A DNA stretch of 64,000 nucleotides from Salinirussus salinus (GTDB lineage: Archaea > Halobacteriota > Halobacteria > Halobacteriales > Haloarculaceae). Positions 25,123 through 32,496 of the stretch are shown piece by piece; within the stretch, counting starts at the first letter, position 1, and each line of letters starts with the position of its first letter. The position numbers and the translations under genes were made by a program. The notes under the pieces were generated by a model. The model had not been told where the DNA came from. It ran no database searches and saw only the letters and a list, made by a program, of their open reading frames with translations. Location: NCBI RefSeq assembly GCF_009831455.1, contig NZ_WOWO01000003.1, positions 248,001 to 312,000 of the forward strand, given 5' to 3'.

Positions 25123-25181
25123 GCGAGCGTTCCGGGGCCGGTCAGCGCCCGCTCCGCGTGCGCGTCGCTGGCCTCGTCGAC
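25123..25181 (-). pseudogene. Fragment of an acetoacetate decarboxylase gene
   Basis: Fifty-nine bases between the hydratase and rhodanese genes match 26695-26753 inside the decarboxylase gene with only a few differences. Read in the minus frame, it gives SDAHAERALTGPGTLAFGES, close to SDVRAERALTGPGTLALGGS of the intact gene, then a stop. It has no start or conserved active-site part. It is a remnant of a duplicated or converted segment, not an independent gene. Confidence 0.7.
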
Positions 25182-25184
25182 GGG

Positions 25185-25553
25185 CTACCGGAGCCGCCAG
25201 ACGAGCGACCGGAGCTTGTACCCCAGTGTGCCGTTCCGGTACCCTCGCCAGCCGCTCATCCCGCCGAGAAGCGTCGTCGCGTCGTACCCCTCGCCTCCGA
25301 GCACGCGCGTGGCTCGCTTGGCGACGATGCCCATCTTGCAGACGACGACCACCTCGCGGTCGGTCGGTACTTCCTCCAGCCGGTCGCGCAGCGCCGACTC
25401 GTCCCCGGCGCGCAGGTCCTCGTAGACGGGGAGGTTGTGGCTCCCCTCGATCGCCTCCGCGTCGAACGCCGGTTCCGGGCGGATGTCGAGCAGATACGGC
25501 TCCTCGCCCGCTCCCAGGCGGTCGTCCAGCTCCGCCGGACGGATGCTGCTCAT
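25185..25553 (-). CDS. Rhodanese domain protein
   Basis: The 122-residue single-domain rhodanese has YLLDIRPEPAFDAEAIEGSHNLPV, an active loop VVVCKMGIVAKRAT with Cys 72, and GYDATTLLGGMSGWRGYRNGTLG. It would carry a persulfide on Cys 72 and transfer sulfur to a thiol acceptor. It lies about 13 kb from the larger sulfur cluster, next to a decarboxylase remnant. The ATG at 25553 is preferred; a CNILP stretch precedes it in the longer frame. Confidence 0.88.
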   Translation of the reverse strand: MSSIRPAELDDRLGAGEEPYLLDIRPEPAFDAEAIEGSHNLPVYEDLRAGDESALRDRLEEVPTDREVVVVCKMGIVAKRATRVLGGEGYDATTLLGGMSGWRGYRNGTLGYKLRSLVWRLR

Positions 25554-25702
25554 CGGCAGAATGTTGCATTCTGGGGAGAAAACTGTGCTGCTTGCGGCTC
25601 CGGTGGCAGCCTGCACACTGCCGGCCAACGGCCCGAGGCTCGCGTGGCCGGGGCGAGCGACTCGGCGGTCCCGAGGTCCGTCCCGTCGAGTCTCCCGGCG
25701 CG

Positions 25703-26404
25703 CTACGCCCGTTTCCAGTCCGTGTCGAACCACGTGTCGGAGACGGCGCTCGTGACTGCCGCCAGCCCGCCGAACGCCGTCGCGTACAGCCCGAGCCCCG
25801 GCGTGGGGGACCCCTGAAGCTGCCGGCTCCCGAGGAGCCCCTCGGCGCCCGCGCCTGGCACGGCGATGTAGAACATGGCCGCTCCGAACACGGCGAGCCC
25901 GACGAGCGCACACACGCCCCGCTGTGCCGGCCCCCAGTGCCAGACGCTCACGGCGAGGAGGAGGCCCGCGGCCCCGAGCGTGAGCCAGCCGCCGGCGTCA
26001 GTCCCGGGCACGCTCGCGGAGGCCTCGGCCGCCCCGGCGGTGAACCAGGGCAGGAAGGCGCCGACCGCGGCGGCCACTGCACCGAAGACGGTCGTCTTTC
26101 GACCCTGGGGCCACCCGGTGTAGTCAGGCTGTGACGAGGCTGCCGTCCCGGGCTGCTGGCCCGGCTCACCCGGGCCTGTGTCGGCTGTCCCGGACCGTTC
26201 CGGGTCTGTGTCGGCCGCTTTGGCTCCTCCCGACCCCGGTGGTGTGGCCGCCTCGGACGGATCCCCGGCCGGCGTCCGGGACTCCGTCGGTTCCGGCGCG
26301 GGCTCGCCGCCTTCCGTACCCCCAAGATCCGTCCCGCAGTTCGGGCACACGTCGAAGTCCGCGAGCACCGGCTGCCCACAGGAACTGCATTCCCCGCTTG
26401 ACAT
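25703..26404 (-). CDS. Zinc-ribbon membrane protein
   Basis: The 233-residue protein starts with a zinc ribbon (Cys 6, 9, 20 and 23 in SGECSSCGQPV...CPNCGTDLG), followed by an 80-residue Pro/Gly/Thr-rich acidic linker and four hydrophobic helices after about residue 105 (FGAVAAAVGAFLPWF ... WLTLGAAGLLLAVSV ... CALVGLAVFGAAMFY ... LYATAFGGLAAVTS). Zinc-ribbon plus membrane domain is common in archaeal proteins of unknown role. No enzymatic motif is visible. Confidence 0.7.
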   Translation of the reverse strand: MSSGECSSCGQPVLADFDVCPNCGTDLGGTEGGEPAPEPTESRTPAGDPSEAATPPGSGGAKAADTDPERSGTADTGPGEPGQQPGTAASSQPDYTGWPQGRKTTVFGAVAAAVGAFLPWFTAGAAEASASVPGTDAGGWLTLGAAGLLLAVSVWHWGPAQRGVCALVGLAVFGAAMFYIAVPGAGAEGLLGSRQLQGSPTPGLGLYATAFGGLAAVTSAVSDTWFDTDWKRA

Positions 26405-26558
26405 GTCTTCCCCTGCTACCGCCGCAATAAACAAAGTTGTGACAGACAGTGCCGGGACTGTATAACTTCTTCTTGTATGACAATAATGTGCTACTTGTGG
26501 CTGAAACCCGCGATACCGCCACCACCGCGCTGTTTCCGTCGGCCGCCGGCGGTGCTCC

Positions 26559-27314
26559 CTATGCCGACTCCTCGAACCGGTGGAGGACGGCGTCGTCCGT
26601 GCGCCCGAGGGTCCAGCTTCCCTCCACGAGGTAGCCCGTCGGTTCGCCGGCGGGCGCGAAGGCCTCCAGCGGGTCGGCCGCCGACCCGCCGAGCGCGAGC
26701 GTTCCGGGGCCGGTCAGCGCCCGCTCCGCGCGCACGTCGCTGGTCTCGGCGACCACCAGCCGGTCCACTACCGGGGCGGCACCCTTCTCGGCAGCCGGGA
26801 TGGTCTTCCGGTAGACGTTCTCGAAGCGGTCGGCGGCGAGCGGGTGGTCTCTCGCCGGTTTCCTGGTGTCGAGTGTCGCCTCGACCAGCGTGGCTCCACC
26901 CCGGGACGCGCTCGCGGTGACGGCCGCGCCCTCGGGGTCGATCTCGACGGTCCCGAGTTTCTTCGGGATCCCCCACACTTCCCGGCCGCCAGCCATGGGC
27001 GCATCCCCATCGAGCAGGAGATACGGGGCGTAGAGCATCTCCCGCCCCTCGTGGGCGACCGGAACTCCGGTGACAAGCTCGTCGTAGGAGCCGAATCCGT
27101 TGACGACGCCGTAGTCGTAGAACCCCAGCACCATCGCGTTCGTCCGCACGTCGAGGGGGGCCGGAACGACCCCGTCCAGCCGCTCCCGCTCGACGGGATA
27201 CTCGAACAGCACGGCGGTGAAGCCGTCGTACTCGTAGGGTCCCTCCGGGTAGAGCGGAGCGAACCCGGGCATGCTGAACCCGTCCATGGCCGGACAGTCG
27301 CCGGTGGGACGCAT
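26559..27314 (-). CDS. Acetoacetate decarboxylase family protein
   Basis: The 251-residue protein has the acetoacetate decarboxylase core, with MAGGREVWGIPKKLG holding the Schiff-base lysine pair (Lys 118/119). That enzyme makes acetone from acetoacetate, though homologues may act on other beta-keto acids. TAAAAC on the minus strand about 25 bases before the ATG at 27314 supports this start over the ATG at 27287 (MDGFSMPG). Part of the gene is duplicated as the remnant at 25123-25181. Confidence 0.85.
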   Translation of the reverse strand: MRPTGDCPAMDGFSMPGFAPLYPEGPYEYDGFTAVLFEYPVERERLDGVVPAPLDVRTNAMVLGFYDYGVVNGFGSYDELVTGVPVAHEGREMLYAPYLLLDGDAPMAGGREVWGIPKKLGTVEIDPEGAAVTASASRGGATLVEATLDTRKPARDHPLAADRFENVYRKTIPAAEKGAAPVVDRLVVAETSDVRAERALTGPGTLALGGSAADPLEAFAPAGEPTGYLVEGSWTLGRTDDAVLHRFEESA

Positions 27315-27380
27315 AAACGGCCGGGGTCTCTCTCACCGTAAAACAGTGCGACGACGGAACGCTGCTCCGTGGATTCCCGG

Positions 27381-27515
27381 TCAGTTCCACTCGGTATAGC
27401 CGCACTTCCCGCAGTGCTGGCGGTCGCCGTGGTCGGCGAGGAAGGTGTCACCACACCGGGGACACCGCTCGCGGTCGGTGGTGCCGTCCTCGCCGTAGAG
27501 TTCGTAGCGGCTCAT
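27381..27515 (-). CDS. rps27ae: 30S ribosomal protein S27ae
   Basis: This 44-residue ORF encodes [13 protein letters not shown], then four cysteines at 18, 21, 35 and 38 (CPRCG and CGKCG), and ends EWN. This zinc-binding layout and length match archaeal S27ae, a small-subunit protein related to the eukaryotic ubiquitin-fused S27a. It starts 1 base after the S24e stop, indicating one transcript. Confidence 0.95.
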   Translation of the reverse strand: MSRYELYGEDGTTDRERCPRCGDTFLADHGDRQHCGKCGYTEWN

Positions 27516-27516
27516 G

Positions 27517-27834
27517 CTACGCCTCCTCGGCCTCGGCGTCCTCGTCGGCGCCGTCGCTTCTGATCTTGTTGCGGTCGAGCATGTGGTCCTGCTCGACGTC
27601 CTGGGCGTGCTCGGGGGTCTCGTAGACCTTCGCGTGGCCGACGGTCGTCCGCATCCCGAACTTCGTGTCGAGCTTGCGGATGACGACCTCCTCGGCGTCC
27701 TTGTTGAGCTTCGCGGCCAGCGAGTCCCGCACCGAGAGCCGCGAGGGGGTGGCGTCCTCGTGAGTCACCTCGAACCGGACGTCGGTCCGGTGCAACATCG
27801 GGTTCTCGTCCTCGTCGACGATGTCGATATCCAT
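27517..27834 (-). CDS. rps24e: 30S ribosomal protein S24e
   Basis: The 105-residue protein matches archaeal S24e: [22 protein letters not shown], then [38 protein letters not shown], and an acidic tail rich in Asp/Glu that is typical of haloarchaea. It is a small-subunit structural protein. The S27ae gene follows after one base, the conserved archaeal pairing. Confidence 0.97.
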   Translation of the reverse strand: MDIDIVDEDENPMLHRTDVRFEVTHEDATPSRLSVRDSLAAKLNKDAEEVVIRKLDTKFGMRTTVGHAKVYETPEHAQDVEQDHMLDRNKIRSDGADEDAEAEEA

Positions 27835-27967
27835 GTTGTCCTAGGTTCCCGGCGAACCGCCTAAAAGGATTTCGAAGCCGCACACGGCCGGAAATCGGCT
27901 CCCTGCGCCGGCCAGTGGCCCCCGGACTGTGGGGCTGCCGGAGCCGGTGAGTTGCCCGGTCCGGCGC

Positions 27968-28447
27968 TCACCGCGGCGGGGGTGAGTGGACGTACACCCG
28001 CTTCGACCCGGGGTCGACACAGACCGTCGACGCCCCCCGCTCCGCGGTCCGAACGCTCGTTGCCCCCTCCAGCGGCCGCGCCGAGTCGTACCGTTCCCGG
28101 CAGACCGGACACCGCCGCTCGTGGGCGACCCGCTCGCGGCTGTTCGCGCCAGCGTCCTCGGCCGTCCTGCCCGCGCCGGCGCCTGCCGCGTCAACACCTC
28201 CGGAGCCCGCTTCCTTGCCGGGAGCCGTGCCCCCGGTCGACTCGCCCGGGCTGTTTGCGACCAGCCGGTGGCGGCGGGCGGCGTCGACGGCCGCCAGCAC
28301 CGCAGCCAGCTCCCGGGTGGTCGGGTTCCCGGCGACTGTCACGCCGTTGCTGCCCTCTTCGACCCATCTCGTCCTCTTCCGGGCGGCCATCACCGCCCCG
28401 TCGTCGCCCCCGCCGTCGCCCGGGTGGGTGTTCCCCGCCACGGTCAC
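27968..28447 (-). CDS. Small protein resembling an acyl-CoA carboxylase epsilon/gamma subunit
   Basis: The frame starts with GTG at 28447 overlapping the stop of the carboxylase gene (GTGA), or at an internal ATG at 28390. It encodes GVTVAGNPTTRELAAVLAAVDAAR, which resembles the short helix motif of actinobacterial acyl-CoA carboxylase epsilon subunits (VVRGNPTPEELAALVAVL), followed by a low-complexity linker and a C-terminal CPVC segment. Haloarchaeal propionyl-CoA carboxylase has a small third subunit called PccX, so a similar role is inferred. The precise start and function are uncertain. Confidence 0.5.
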   Translation of the reverse strand: MTVAGNTHPGDGGGDDGAVMAARKRTRWVEEGSNGVTVAGNPTTRELAAVLAAVDAARRHRLVANSPGESTGGTAPGKEAGSGGVDAAGAGAGRTAEDAGANSRERVAHERRCPVCRERYDSARPLEGATSVRTAERGASTVCVDPGSKRVYVHSPPPR

Positions 28448-30042
28448 AGCGGATTGATGCCGTGCTTTTTCGGCGGCCACTCCTCCTCGTGGGCCGTCCC
28501 GGACCGCTGTAACGTGTTGCGGACCCACCGGCGGGTCTCCGCCGGGTCGATGGCAGCGTCGACGCCGAACCCCTCGACCGCGCGGACCGCGCCGGTCCGG
28601 TTGATGAACTCCCGGACCAGCTCATCCCGGCGCTTTTCGGGGTCGTCAGCGGCCTCGACCTCGTCGCGGTAGACGATGTCCACAGCGCCTTCGATCCCCA
28701 TCGCGGCCACCTCGGCGGTGGGCCAGACGACGGTCAGCTCGTTGTCCGTCGACCGGCCGCCGGCCATCAGTACGTAACCGAAGCCGTACCCCCGCCGGAG
28801 CACGACGCTGATTTTCGGGACGGTCGCGCGGTTGACCTCGAACAGCACTTTCCCGGAGTGGCGGGCGATCCCCTGGCGCTCGGCGTCCGGCCCCGGGAGC
28901 ACGCCGGGGACGTCCATCAGAAAGAGCAGGGGGAGCCCGAAGGCGTCACAGAGGCTGATGAAGCGGGAGGCCTTGTCGCAGGCGGGCACGTCGAAGGTGC
29001 CGGCCTTGATCCGGGGGTTGTTGGCGACGACGCCCACGGGCTCGCCCTCCAGGCGGGCGAAGCCGGTGACGATGTTGCGGGCGTACTGCGCCTTGAGCTC
29101 GAAGAAGGAGTCGCGGTCGACGACTCCCTCGATGGCGCGATAGATGTCGTAGCCGCGGTCGGTCTCGGTGGGGATGAGGTCGGCCAGCCCCGCGACCGCG
29201 TCCTCGGGCGGCGGCTCCCACCCTTTGTCGACGGGCGGCGACTGGTTGGCGTTCGTCGGCAGATAGGACAGGAAAGCCTTGACGGCGTCCAGGCAGGCCT
29301 CGTCGTCCGGGTAGGCGGCGTCGGCCATCCCGGTGGCGGCGGTCTGGAACTGGGCGCCGCCGATCTCCTCTTTGCTCAGGTCGACGCCAAGCGCCGCCTT
29401 CACGAGCGCGGGGCCGGCGACGCCCATCGTCGACGTCCCCTCGACCATCGGGACGAAGTCACACGAGGCGGCGTAGTTCGTGGGGGCGGCGAATCCCGGC
29501 CCCATCATGGCCGACACCTGGGGTGCCCACCCCGACAGCTTCGTCTGGAAGACGAAATCGCCCCCGGAGGCGTAGGGCCGGGCGTCGAGCCCCTCCTGGA
29601 TCCGGTGGCCGCCGCCGTCGTGGAGGAGCACGAGCGGGAACCCCCGCCGGAGCGCGAGCCCGCCGACCCGCCGGAGCTTCGAGCCGCCGGTGTGGCCCAG
29701 CGACCCGCCCTTGACCGTGAAGTCGGTGGCCGCGACCGCCACCGGCCGGCCGTCGACCCGGCCGACCCCGGTCACGATGCCGTCGGCCGGCGCGTCCTCG
29801 CGCTCCCAGTCCTGAGTCTCGGGGGTCGTTGGCGCCGGCCCGGCGAGCCGGCCGTACTCGTCGAAGCTGCCGTCGTCACAGAGATACTCCACCCGCTCGC
29901 GCGCGGTGAGCTTGCCGTGGTCGTGCTGTCGGCGGATGGCCTCCTCCCGCCCCTCGTCGCCGACCGCCCGCTTGGCCGCGCGCAGCCGCTCGCGGAGCTC
30001 TTCGGTCGAGAGCTCTCGCCTGTCGAAGGACTCGTCGCTCAT
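28444..30042 (-). CDS. Acyl-CoA carboxylase carboxyltransferase subunit
   Basis: The 532-residue protein is a full-length beta subunit of acetyl/propionyl-CoA carboxylase, with N- and C-terminal crotonase-like halves. Features include HDGGGHRIQEG, VEGTSTMGVAGPALVKAALG, and VPGVLPGPDAERQGIARHSGKVLFEV in the C-half. It transfers the carboxyl group from biotin to acyl-CoA. No biotin carboxylase/BCCP gene lies next to it in this window, so the alpha subunit is elsewhere. The ATG at 30042 is followed by the family N-terminus, and the small epsilon-like gene is coupled downstream. Confidence 0.93.
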   Translation of the reverse strand: MSDESFDRRELSTEELRERLRAAKRAVGDEGREEAIRRQHDHGKLTARERVEYLCDDGSFDEYGRLAGPAPTTPETQDWEREDAPADGIVTGVGRVDGRPVAVAATDFTVKGGSLGHTGGSKLRRVGGLALRRGFPLVLLHDGGGHRIQEGLDARPYASGGDFVFQTKLSGWAPQVSAMMGPGFAAPTNYAASCDFVPMVEGTSTMGVAGPALVKAALGVDLSKEEIGGAQFQTAATGMADAAYPDDEACLDAVKAFLSYLPTNANQSPPVDKGWEPPPEDAVAGLADLIPTETDRGYDIYRAIEGVVDRDSFFELKAQYARNIVTGFARLEGEPVGVVANNPRIKAGTFDVPACDKASRFISLCDAFGLPLLFLMDVPGVLPGPDAERQGIARHSGKVLFEVNRATVPKISVVLRRGYGFGYVLMAGGRSTDNELTVVWPTAEVAAMGIEGAVDIVYRDEVEAADDPEKRRDELVREFINRTGAVRAVEGFGVDAAIDPAETRRWVRNTLQRSGTAHEEEWPPKKHGINPL

Positions 30043-30261
30043 CGCGGCCCCCGCAGCGAGCGCCGCCGCGTCCCACGGGGCTGGAGAGCACTCCCCGCTC
30101 GCCGTTCGTTTGCCATGTGTGCACATCCCTGGACAGGGGCCCCGTAAATCGGTTGCGGTGGCCGGACCCGGCCGCCAGCGTCTCCACCGAGCACCGCACT
30201 CGCGCTCTCGCATCGGTCCACGACAGACTTAAGCCGGCGGCAATTCTTGGTATGATCATAC

Positions 30262-30330
30262 ATGACACAGTTGAGTGTCCCGGCCACTGACAACGCCCTG
30301 CCTACCCGGCGCGACGGGGGTGAGCGATGA
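30262..30330 (+). CDS. Possible 22-residue leader peptide
   Basis: A short ORF begins at the first ATG after a TTAAG box about 30 bases upstream, encoding MTQLSVPATDNALPTRRD followed by GGER. Its stop overlaps the ATG of the 100-residue gene (ATGA), so translation would be coupled. A leader peptide or simply a long 5' region are both possible. No regulatory sequence in the peptide, such as runs of a single amino acid, is evident. Confidence 0.4.
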   Translation: MTQLSVPATDNALPTRRDGGER

Positions 30331-30629
30331 GTTTCGAGCGCTGCCCGGACCCGGTCTGGCTCTCCGGCGGGACACTCAACCACCTCGCGGACCAAGAGAA
30401 GGACATGGCCGAGGCCGACGCCCCCGATGACCTCCCCGACCGCATCGTCCGTGTCCTCCGGGACGCCGACACCGACGGGCCGGTTTCGACCGGCCGGGTC
30501 CAGCGGCTGCTCGCCCGCGACGGCATCGACGTCGCCGCGAGCGTGGTCCGCGAGACCTGTTCCGCCCTCGCGGCGGAGGGCCGGCTCGTCGAGGAGCCCG
30601 GCCCGCGGTACGCGCTGCCCGAGGCCTGA
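30327..30629 (+). CDS. Small protein with a winged-helix-like C-terminus
   Basis: The 100-residue product begins MSFERCPDPVWLSGGTLNHLADQEKD, then has DDLPDRIVRVLRDADTDGPVSTGRVQRLLARDGI and a helix and wing region to the end (RETCSALAAEGRLVEEPGPRYAL). The last 70 residues look like a winged helix-turn-helix. A shorter start at the ATG at 30405 (MAEADAPDD) is also possible. It overlaps the 22-residue ORF by four bases, and the deaminase gene follows 25 bases later. Confidence 0.6.
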   Translation: MSFERCPDPVWLSGGTLNHLADQEKDMAEADAPDDLPDRIVRVLRDADTDGPVSTGRVQRLLARDGIDVAASVVRETCSALAAEGRLVEEPGPRYALPEA

Positions 30630-30654
30630 AGGGCCGTCCGACCCCAGCCGGGAC

Positions 30655-31104
30655 ATGGCGTTCGACGATTTCGACCACGAGTCACACACCCGCCGCGCTA
30701 TCACCCTCGCCCGCGAGGCCGTCGACCGCGGGGACCGCCCCTTCGGCTCCGTGCTCGTCCGCGACGATGCGGTCGTCATGGAAGCCTTGAACCGGGTCAA
30801 CACCGAGAACGACGTCCGCCGCCACCCCGAACTCGACCTCGCGGCCCGGGCCCGCCGCGAACTCGGTCCCGAGGAGCGCGCTGAAACGGTGATGTACACC
30901 AGCACCGAGCCCTGCCCGATGTGCGCCGGCGGCATCCGCCACGCCGGCCTGGGTCGGGTGGTCTACAGCGTCGGCGGCGACGAACTCCGGGAGTTCACCG
31001 GGAGCGACCCGCCGCCCCGGGCCGCCGGGATTCTCGACTGCGAGGTCGTCGGCCCGGTCCTGAACGAGGAGGGCCGGGCCGTCCACGAGGACTTCGACTG
31101 GTAG
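30655..31104 (+). CDS. CMP/dCMP-type deaminase
   Basis: The 149-residue protein has the zinc-dependent deaminase motifs: HPELD (HxE variant with Pro at residue 60-61) and EPCPMCAGGI, which supply the zinc ligands and proton shuttle. It is likely a tRNA adenosine, guanine or cytidine-type deaminase; the exact substrate cannot be assigned. It starts at 30655 after the ATG-less short spacer from the winged-helix-like gene, and may be co-expressed with it. Confidence 0.85.
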   Translation: MAFDDFDHESHTRRAITLAREAVDRGDRPFGSVLVRDDAVVMEALNRVNTENDVRRHPELDLAARARRELGPEERAETVMYTSTEPCPMCAGGIRHAGLGRVVYSVGGDELREFTGSDPPPRAAGILDCEVVGPVLNEEGRAVHEDFDW

Positions 31105-31181
31105 CCTCGGCCCGCCCGCTCACTGGCCGTCCGCGAGTTCGCCCACCTCCGCGAGGAGATGGCTCTGGTGCAAGCGGTCGT

Positions 31182-32201
31182 TCACTCACGACCGACCGCG
31201 CCCTCGCCCAGCTCCGCGAGCAGGTGCGAGATGTGCAGTCGGTCGTTCGTCCCCTCGTGCAGGTCCATGTCGATCCCGCCGGCGAGCCGGTGGAGGCGGG
31301 CGAGCCTGGACTCGCCGTACCGCGAGCGGGCGACCGTCAGCACGTCCTCGAGCACTTCGTTCCCGCTGTAGCCCTCGTCGACCAGCAGGTCGTCCAGCGT
31401 CGAGCGGGCGTCGGTGAACTCCCCGGCCTCCGCGGCCGCGAGCATCTCGCCGACCCGCTCGTCGACGCCGACCGACTGGAGGGTCTCGTAGGCCGCCTGC
31501 ATCGTGATCTCTCCCTCCTGCTCGTAGGTCGTCTGGGCGTTCAGGACCGCCCGCCGGAGGTCACCCTCGGCGGCCTCGGCGACGTAGGCCAGGCCGTCCT
31601 CGTCGTAGTCGGCCTCCTCGGCCTCGGCGATGGACTCGAGCACGCCGACGACTTCGGCCTGGGCGGGCGCCCGGACGGGGACGGGGAAACACCGCGAGCG
31701 GATCGGCGGGATCAGCGCGGAGGGCTGGCGGGTCGCGATGACGAACTGCGTGGCCTCGTAGTACTGCTCCATCACCCGGCGCAGCGCCTGCTGGAAGTCC
31801 TCGCGCATCCCTTCGGCGTTGTCCAGCAGGATGGTCTTGTACTCGCCGGCGACGGGCGCGTAGCTCGCGGACTCCTTGAGGACGTGGTTGACCAGGTCGG
31901 CCTTCGAGGACTCCCGGCGCCGCTTCGTGGAGATAAAGCGGCCAAAGCGGTCGTCTTCTTCGAGCTCCTTCTTCGTTGACTCGAAGAAGTCGGCGACGTT
32001 GAGTTCGATGAGGTCGGCCTCGTTGTCGTGAGTCTCGCGGGCCAGCGCCCGCACGGCGGCGGTCTTGCCCGCGCCTTTCGGCCCGTGGACGACGAGGTTC
32101 ATCGGCTCCTGGACGGCCCGCCGGAGGTTCTCGCGGACGCCCTCCTGGGGCAGGTCCGCGATGTCGGGCTGGTGGCGCTCTGTCCAGAGTGGCCCTTCCA
32201 T
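31182..32201 (-). CDS. rfcC: Replication factor C small subunit (AAA+ clamp-loader type)
   Basis: The 339-residue AAA+ protein has Walker A GPKGAGKT (40-47), a Walker B region TILLDNAE (123-130) where the usual DEAD is DNAE, and the arginine-finger SRC motif (IPPIRSRC, 164-171). These fit a small RFC subunit that loads the PCNA clamp onto DNA. The variant Walker B suggests a divergent paralogue; haloarchaea have extra RFC-type genes. The ATG at 32201 is supported by the conserved MEGPLWTERHQP start. Confidence 0.85.
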   Translation of the reverse strand: MEGPLWTERHQPDIADLPQEGVRENLRRAVQEPMNLVVHGPKGAGKTAAVRALARETHDNEADLIELNVADFFESTKKELEEDDRFGRFISTKRRRESSKADLVNHVLKESASYAPVAGEYKTILLDNAEGMREDFQQALRRVMEQYYEATQFVIATRQPSALIPPIRSRCFPVPVRAPAQAEVVGVLESIAEAEEADYDEDGLAYVAEAAEGDLRRAVLNAQTTYEQEGEITMQAAYETLQSVGVDERVGEMLAAAEAGEFTDARSTLDDLLVDEGYSGNEVLEDVLTVARSRYGESRLARLHRLAGGIDMDLHEGTNDRLHISHLLAELGEGAVGRE

Positions 32202-32355
32202 GCTGTCGGCTCCTAGCCCTGCGGTGGGTACAAAGGTTCCCCTCTGTGGCTCGCGTGGGGTCCGTCACTGGCTCCCGTCGGCCGGTGGCCGGGCGGCATC
32301 GGGCGTGTCCCGCTCGCAGCGCGCGGTGGTGCGCTCCTTCCGGCCGCCCACCGCA

Positions 32356-32459
32356 GGCCACACCCCTCCCCAGCCGACTGCGTTGCTCGGCCTTCGGCCT
32401 GCGCTACTCGTCCCTCGCACGGCTGCTGTCGCGCGAGAGCACGCGCGACAGCGCGCGCC
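32356..32459. repeat. Dispersed intergenic repeat, copy 2
   Basis: This block starts GGCCACACCCCTCCCCAGCCGA, carries TCCCTCGCACGGCTGCTGTCGCG and ends GCGACAGCGCGCGCC, as copy 1 at 17307-17457 does. The middle differs (a GGCCTTCGGCC hairpin instead of copy 1's insert). It lies between the RFC gene and the following fusion gene, with no promoter or ORF. Confidence 0.75.
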
Positions 32460-32496
32460 AACGCTGAGAGGCCGGGGGTCGCATCGCCGGCCCGCG

